This document shows, one piece after another, positions 59,321 to 64,000 of a stretch of DNA of 64,000 bases. Every line of letters begins with the position of its first letter. Position 1 is the first letter of the stretch. Made by a program: the position numbers and the translations under genes. The notes beneath the pieces were generated by a model. It searched no databases, was not told where the DNA came from, and saw only the letters and a list, made by a program, of their open reading frames with translations. This stretch comes from Limnovirga soli (GTDB lineage Bacteria; Bacteroidota; Bacteroidia; Chitinophagales; Chitinophagaceae). The stretch covers positions 108,299 to 172,298 of the forward strand of contig NZ_WHPF01000014.1 in NCBI RefSeq assembly GCF_013106755.1, in the 5' to 3' direction.

Positions 59321-59776
59321 CTAATCGCAATCACCTGCTAAAATGTGTGGCATTAAAAATTGAGTTATTGTTGCATTGATAATTACAGGCGAACCAGCTG
59401 CCATAGCATAAAAGAAATCAAACGAGTACATATAGTTAATGCCATATGCCGGGCTTTGCTCCAGCGTATCATCACCCAATTCGTTCAGGTAACAAATGTG
59501 AGCACCGGTTACTGCATTGCAAATCGCGTTATTAGTAGCATTTACGCTGTAATTAATTGGCTTGGCATAGTTGTTTACACTGTAATCTATTGGCTCATCA
59601 TTCAGGTTAAACAGATCAATAACAGTATCTACCTTAACGATTTTCTGTGCCGGATTAAATTCCAATTTTAGTACTTTCATTTTGCGCTTGTACTCGGTGT
59701 TAGCCAATATGATATTTGGCATATCTATTAGTAGAGCAGGAGTGATTGATAAACTTTCTAAAGTAATTAGTGGCAT
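59321..59776 (-). CDS. hypothetical phage structural protein
   Basis: 151 residues, beta-rich, not recognised (KIVKVDTVIDLFNLNDEPID; YSFDFFYAMAAGSPVIINAT). Between the fibre gene (11 bases upstream) and the glycosidase-like gene. Size and position suit a fibre-associated or tail-tip protein. Confidence 0.5.
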   Translation of the reverse strand: MPLITLESLSITPALLIDMPNIILANTEYKRKMKVLKLEFNPAQKIVKVDTVIDLFNLNDEPIDYSVNNYAKPINYSVNATNNAICNAVTGAHICYLNELGDDTLEQSPAYGINYMYSFDFFYAMAAGSPVIINATITQFLMPHILAGDCD

Positions 59777-59787
59777 AGAAATAATTA

Positions 59788-62700
59788 TTAATTGGTTAAA
59801 ATAATAGAGGTTACTACAATACCTGCACTGGTTGCAGTTGCATTATTTACTATTTTGTAACTAAGAATATCACCTGCAGTTACAGAAAGCGTAGAAGATG
59901 TATTACTATATACCCCAGCCGTACTTCCTGCTGCTATTGTTAATGTAAATGACTGGTCGGTTAAACTACCAACTGTGCCTTTTCTTATCGTAAAAACAAG
60001 ACTTCCACTTGCAGGCTGTGTAGATGCAATGGCTACGTATAAATTTCTAAGTGTGCCTGATTCAGGTACTACCCAAAGTCTGTTATTTTCTGTGGCATTG
60101 GTAGCACCACTTGCTTGAATTGCCAGGTAATTTGTAGTGCTTGCCCCAATTGTATTGGTAGTATTAAAACTAGTGCCATAATGCGTTTTAGTGTATTGGG
60201 TAATTGCACTCTCCGGAATATTTGAAAGTGTGTTGGCGCTGCCACTTATACTTTTATTTGTAAGTGTTTCAGTACTTGATGGGCTCACATAATCTGTGCC
60301 GGCAGTTGCATTGGTAAAACCGCCACTTCCATTTGCTTTTAAAATACTACTTCCACTCGGCTTTACTGCAAAAGTTGCAGTAGCATGTGCTGCACGTTCG
60401 TAAGGGCTTAACATACTGGAAGTGTCTGATATACTTAATTTAATTGCTACGGATGTTGTTCTTGCATAAGGGCTAAGCATTGAAGAGGTATCGCTTATGT
60501 TTAGTTTACCGTTCCAGTTGGTTATATCGCTGCTGCTTATACCGGCTGCATCGCTGGCGGTAAATAGGGGTTCGGTTTCTGTGGTGCTACCTATAGCTGT
60601 CCATGTGAGACCAGTATAATATTCAAATGCTTCTGTTGTAGTATTGTAAATCATTAGCGCATTTGCCGGGCTACTGATGGCATCACGCTGGGCTGTTGTC
60701 ATGCGAGGTATTAAAAAACCTTTATCTGTTGCATTTAAGTGCAATAATGCTGATGGTTCGTAACCTCTTGCATCTTCATCGTAACCACTTAAAAAATGGC
60801 CTCCGCTTGCGGTGCCTGCATCATTTATTAAAAGCTCAGTAATATTTTTTGCGGCTACATCTGTCCATGTAAAAGGGTAATCTTGTGTAAATGCTATATC
60901 CTGACTTGCATATCGCGGACCTAAATAAATATCAGCATCAGATCCATAACCGTATGCACTAGGCGAAAATTGTAGCCTAGCTTTTGGCAAACTTCCATCA
61001 TAATCGCCTGCTTCTAAAGCTGTCATTTCAAAATTTGCAGAACTTATACCCAGATATTGCGTTTTGATATTTAATGAACCTGAGTAGGTTGCATCGTCTG
61101 GGTTGCCTATATCTGTATTGCCTGAATGCAAAAGCAAATCAGTTGCAGATTTCAAGGTAATGGCATCTAAATTCTGCATTGTCAAATTATGGCTGTCTCC
61201 ATCCAAAATTCTATTTCCTGTCAACGTTCCATCGCTATTATAAATATTTGTGCCACTTGGAGCATCAGCCCAATCTGCATTTCCATCTACATCACTTGTT
61301 AATACTTTGCCTGCAGCTTCATTGCCAGTGGCAAATCTTAAACTACCTTTTACATGAAAATTAGCTGAAGGGTAACCCGTGCCAATACCCACCTTTTTTA
61401 CTGTTCCGGTATCGCCCAAAATAATGGAGTTGCTTACACCTGCCTTTGCACCATGGCCAATTAAAATAGCATCTGTAATCACGTCGCTTACAACATCGGT
61501 ATTATTACCAATAGCAATATTTCCGGTACTATTTACCACCGTTGGCAAAGCTGATTGGCCAATAGCTATATTATTATTGCCTAAGCTGTTTAATAAAGAG
61601 TAAGCGCCTATTGCTGTTAGCCCTGTGCCTGTTACATTGTTGAATAAGGTTTGAGAACCAATACCTACATTACCATTAACAGTTGTATTGCTATATAAAG
61701 TTGCATGGCCAATTGCCACATTATCTGTACCTGAACTATTGCTTTTTAAACTCTGATCGCCAAATGCAACATTGCTGGTACCGCTGGTATTATTTAATAA
61801 GGATTGATAGCCAAATGAAGTATTGGTATGATCTAAATCAATTTGCCCGGCAAGAATACTGTTGGCTTTAAATAATAAACTCTGTGCATCTGTTGTCCCC
61901 AGAAAATTGGTTGAAGGATTGGTACCTGCATTACCTTCTAAGGACCATCCGGCATTTGGGTAATTCCAATTGGCATTACCATCGGCATCGCTGGTTAATA
62001 CTTTTCCGGAGGCTTCGCCACCGGTTTGTATACGTAGATCACCTACCAGGTGCAAGGTTGTGGATGGCTGTGTGGTGCCTATACCAACACGTACCGTTTG
62101 GGTTGCGCCATTTTTACCGTTTACACTACCTAATATAAGGCTATTGCTTTGCTCGGCTTTGGCGTAGGCACCTATGGCGGTTGCGCTGTTTAGGTCGTTG
62201 CTGCCGGTGGCTTTGTAGCCAAGGTAAGTGCCGTAGTCGCTGCTGATCATTCCGTAACCTGCATTGTAGCCTATGCCGGTGTTGTTGGCGTACGCTGCGC
62301 CTGTACTTAAGCTGCTTAAGCTAAATACACCTACTGCGGTGTTATGTGTGGCGGTTGTTATACCTGTTAGGGCATAGGAGCCGAGGGCGGTATTATAATC
62401 GCCACTGGTGGTGGCCATTAATGCCTGGTAACCTAACCCTGTATTTTGTATGCCTGTGCTGTTGTTGTGTAGTACTTCGTGGCCTATGGCGGTGTTAGCG
62501 CCTGCACTGCCTATGCTGGTGAGTGCATCTACGCCAAAAGATGTGTTGGTGCCAATGGCATCTAACCATCCAGATACTACGTTGTTTACTTTGAAGTACA
62601 GGCTTTGCGCATCTGTTGTGCCGATGAAATTGGTACCTGCTGTTGTGCCTGCATTACCGGTGATGCTCCAACCACTTGTTGAGGTGCCGCCGATGGTGGA

Positions 62701-63087
62701 GTGAATAGTAATATCGAAATATGCACTGCCACGGGAGAAACGAACGGTAGAATCGTTTAGAGCAATTGCCGTATCAATGGCGGGTTTAAACTTGGTTAAG
62801 CCGCCACCGGTATTGTACAGAAAGCCTTCTACGCTGCGGGTGGCATTGAAGATTTGTAACTCGTTATTGCCGGTGCCACGGGCTTTGATTTTAGTGGTAT
62901 CCCCATAAATATAGGTTACCTGTGCGCTGGCTGCATTGGTGATGGCGAAGGCTAATAATAGGGTGGCAAGGGCTTTGGTACTGGCTTTTAAGCTGCTACT
63001 TAGGCGAACGCACAAGAGTGCGACGCAAGTAAAGCTGCTATGCAGTGCTGTTGCCGGGTTAATACTTGTTTTTAAGGTTTTGGGCAT
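59788..63087 (-). CDS. tail fibre / receptor-binding protein with YadA-like head repeats
   Basis: 1099 residues. Many copies of the pattern N-T/V-A-I/L/V-G (NTAIGHEVLHNNS, NTALGSYAL, NVAIGHATLYSN, NNIAIGQSALP) give a trimeric stalk as in adhesin heads. The module SWxxxGNAGTxxxTNFxGTTDAQSL occurs twice (near residues 140 and 385). A signal-peptide-like stretch ends TNAASAQ near residue 56, yet a 27-base interspersed repeat lies in frame before it (63010-63036). The C-terminus is a beta-rich domain. Probably trimeric and host-binding. A start after the repeat is not available as ATG. Confidence 0.75.
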   Translation of the reverse strand: MPKTLKTSINPATALHSSFTCVALLCVRLSSSLKASTKALATLLLAFAITNAASAQVTYIYGDTTKIKARGTGNNELQIFNATRSVEGFLYNTGGGLTKFKPAIDTAIALNDSTVRFSRGSAYFDITIHSTIGGTSTSGWSITGNAGTTAGTNFIGTTDAQSLYFKVNNVVSGWLDAIGTNTSFGVDALTSIGSAGANTAIGHEVLHNNSTGIQNTGLGYQALMATTSGDYNTALGSYALTGITTATHNTAVGVFSLSSLSTGAAYANNTGIGYNAGYGMISSDYGTYLGYKATGSNDLNSATAIGAYAKAEQSNSLILGSVNGKNGATQTVRVGIGTTQPSTTLHLVGDLRIQTGGEASGKVLTSDADGNANWNYPNAGWSLEGNAGTNPSTNFLGTTDAQSLLFKANSILAGQIDLDHTNTSFGYQSLLNNTSGTSNVAFGDQSLKSNSSGTDNVAIGHATLYSNTTVNGNVGIGSQTLFNNVTGTGLTAIGAYSLLNSLGNNNIAIGQSALPTVVNSTGNIAIGNNTDVVSDVITDAILIGHGAKAGVSNSIILGDTGTVKKVGIGTGYPSANFHVKGSLRFATGNEAAGKVLTSDVDGNADWADAPSGTNIYNSDGTLTGNRILDGDSHNLTMQNLDAITLKSATDLLLHSGNTDIGNPDDATYSGSLNIKTQYLGISSANFEMTALEAGDYDGSLPKARLQFSPSAYGYGSDADIYLGPRYASQDIAFTQDYPFTWTDVAAKNITELLINDAGTASGGHFLSGYDEDARGYEPSALLHLNATDKGFLIPRMTTAQRDAISSPANALMIYNTTTEAFEYYTGLTWTAIGSTTETEPLFTASDAAGISSSDITNWNGKLNISDTSSMLSPYARTTSVAIKLSISDTSSMLSPYERAAHATATFAVKPSGSSILKANGSGGFTNATAGTDYVSPSSTETLTNKSISGSANTLSNIPESAITQYTKTHYGTSFNTTNTIGASTTNYLAIQASGATNATENNRLWVVPESGTLRNLYVAIASTQPASGSLVFTIRKGTVGSLTDQSFTLTIAAGSTAGVYSNTSSTLSVTAGDILSYKIVNNATATSAGIVVTSIILTN
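63010..63036 (-). repeat. interspersed repeat, copy 17, inside a coding sequence
   Basis: Full core on the minus strand, encoding SSFTCVALLCVR in frame near the N-terminus of the fibre protein. The flank AACCCGGCAACAGC lies upstream as in intergenic copies. Confidence 0.93.
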
Positions 63088-63093
63088 AGCTTT

Positions 63094-63876
63094 TTATTTT
63101 ATTACAATGAAACCCGGTACGCCCGGGGTAAATATGGTGAATTGGGTATTATCGGGTGGGGCAGCATCTACATTAATGGGTACGGTGATGATGATGGGCT
63201 CTGCCACATCGCCGGTTTGCCATACCTGTATGGTGGGGAATTGCCCGAATTTGGAAAGGCGCAGGGCCGTCCATTCAAAGGTTTTTTCCAGTTCTGTGTT
63301 GAATGTTATGATTTCCACATTGTTGGTATTTGTTTCTATGATGGGTGGGGGCTCTAATGGGCTTTGGCTGAACATTAACAGCGGCAATGCGGGGTTGTGG
63401 CTTTGCTTTGTTAAGGTGTAACTATTGCCGGCTGGTTTGGCTACACCCGGGCCGGTGGTAAATTCAGGATCGAACCGAAGGCCGCTTTGCTGATTGCCCA
63501 ATACCAGGAAAAAACCACCTGCCCGTTGCTGGCCTATTACCACATATTGATGGTAGGGCATATTGCTGCGGGTTATGCGTGCAGCAGGATCATCGCCCGG
63601 TTGATAGCCGGATAGTTTTTGATTGTAGAATAAACCAGCGGCATTGCGTTTGATGGGTTCCTCGAACCCAATTTGTGTATTGGGTACGTATACGGGGCCA
63701 TACCAAACTTTGCCGGTGGCAAGGGTAGGCTCGGAACTTAAGTATTGTGTAACAGGATCGATAGTTGGCCATGCGGCAATATGCTCCCTGGGTGTATACC
63801 ACCATTTGCAAAAACCACCCTCGAAGGGTAGGCCTTTTTGCATAGTTGTTAAGCCTGCGTAGCCGGTTGAGTACAT
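63094..63876 (-). CDS. hypothetical phage structural protein
   Basis: 260 residues, not recognised. Tryptophan/proline-rich and beta-like (FEGGFCKWWYTPREHIAAWP; GLFYNQKLSGYQPGDDPAAR), no signal peptide. It is the last complete gene at the right edge and lies 6 bases before the fibre gene on the same strand, so the two are co-expressed. Probably a tail-tip or fibre accessory protein. The final 124 bases of the window hold no gene. Confidence 0.5.
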   Translation of the reverse strand: MYSTGYAGLTTMQKGLPFEGGFCKWWYTPREHIAAWPTIDPVTQYLSSEPTLATGKVWYGPVYVPNTQIGFEEPIKRNAAGLFYNQKLSGYQPGDDPAARITRSNMPYHQYVVIGQQRAGGFFLVLGNQQSGLRFDPEFTTGPGVAKPAGNSYTLTKQSHNPALPLLMFSQSPLEPPPIIETNTNNVEIITFNTELEKTFEWTALRLSKFGQFPTIQVWQTGDVAEPIIITVPINVDAAPPDNTQFTIFTPGVPGFIVIK

Positions 63877-64000
63877 ACTGGTTTATGTGTGTACTGCAAA
63901 TTGGTGGAAAGAAGTGGGGTAGCGAAGGACAGGGGAAGCGGGTTACCGTTGGGTAATTTTAAAAAAGGAACAATTTTGAGAAGAATTTAAAATGTTGTAA

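Overview
The window looks like a Bacteroidota chromosome, most plausibly Chitinophagaceae. The reasons are exported proteins whose signal peptides end in -AQ, the gene content, and Bacteroidota-type phage proteins such as DUF6712. No database search was possible, so the assignment is an inference. It divides into (i) a host segment (1-13053), (ii) an integrase and accessory-gene island beginning at a tRNA-Glu (about 13054-27640), and (iii) a long block of phage structural, lysis and packaging genes, nearly all on the minus strand (about 27870-63880).

Host segment: the end of an NhaC-type antiporter, a plus-strand cluster of GNAT acetyltransferase / class III aminotransferase / GNAT / amidohydrolase, a LysR regulator divergent from a Thermus-type isocitrate dehydrogenase, a LemA/TPM/TPM cluster, and the glycolytic genes pgk and gapA. 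Several strong bidirectional terminators separate the units.

Island: a tyrosine recombinase lies directly behind tRNA-Glu, as expected for an integrative element. Its last ~110 coding bases plus ~380 bases of downstream sequence recur 3303 bp further on as a diverged direct repeat (14242-14731 and 17545-18034). Each copy ends in GTTGTAGGC and is followed by short ORFs. Three of these ORFs are followed at once by a ~195-205 bp element with inverted-repeat ends and shared internal motifs; truncated relatives follow two others. Where it can be tested, the start of an element is complementary to the start of its own gene unit, which is the layout of integron gene cassettes and attC sites. No integron integrase is seen. 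The cargo comprises an unknown membrane-anchored protein, a truncated ORF, a DUF5694-like protein, a TPR-like protein, a DUF2971 protein, an AIPR-family protein with a nuclease-like N-terminus, and a complete type I restriction-modification system (hsdM-hsdS-hsdR). An IS21-like terminal repeat array and a gene remnant close the island.

Phage block, read in the minus direction from the right: receptor/fibre proteins, S49-type prohead protease, major capsid candidate, tail proteins and tape measure, small proteins, a PemK-like toxin candidate, portal, DUF6712, a lysis cassette (small membrane protein, glucosaminidase, holin-like protein, spanin-like protein), a large glycoside-hydrolase-like protein, more tail proteins, small and large terminase, and a DUF932 protein. 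Terminase comes last rather than first. No replication or lysogeny control genes are seen, so the element may continue beyond the right edge.

Two non-coding signals cross these boundaries. A ~27 bp interspersed repeat built on CTTGCGTCGCAC, often within a longer ~55 bp conserved unit, occurs 17 times in host and phage segments. It is mostly intergenic, often just behind a stop codon, and once lies in frame inside a fibre gene. It is absent from the interior of the accessory cargo. A triple palindrome built from CGTGATAAATCACG occurs in both integrase-tail repeats and once, inverted, in the phage block at 35009-35065, tying the island and the phage block together.
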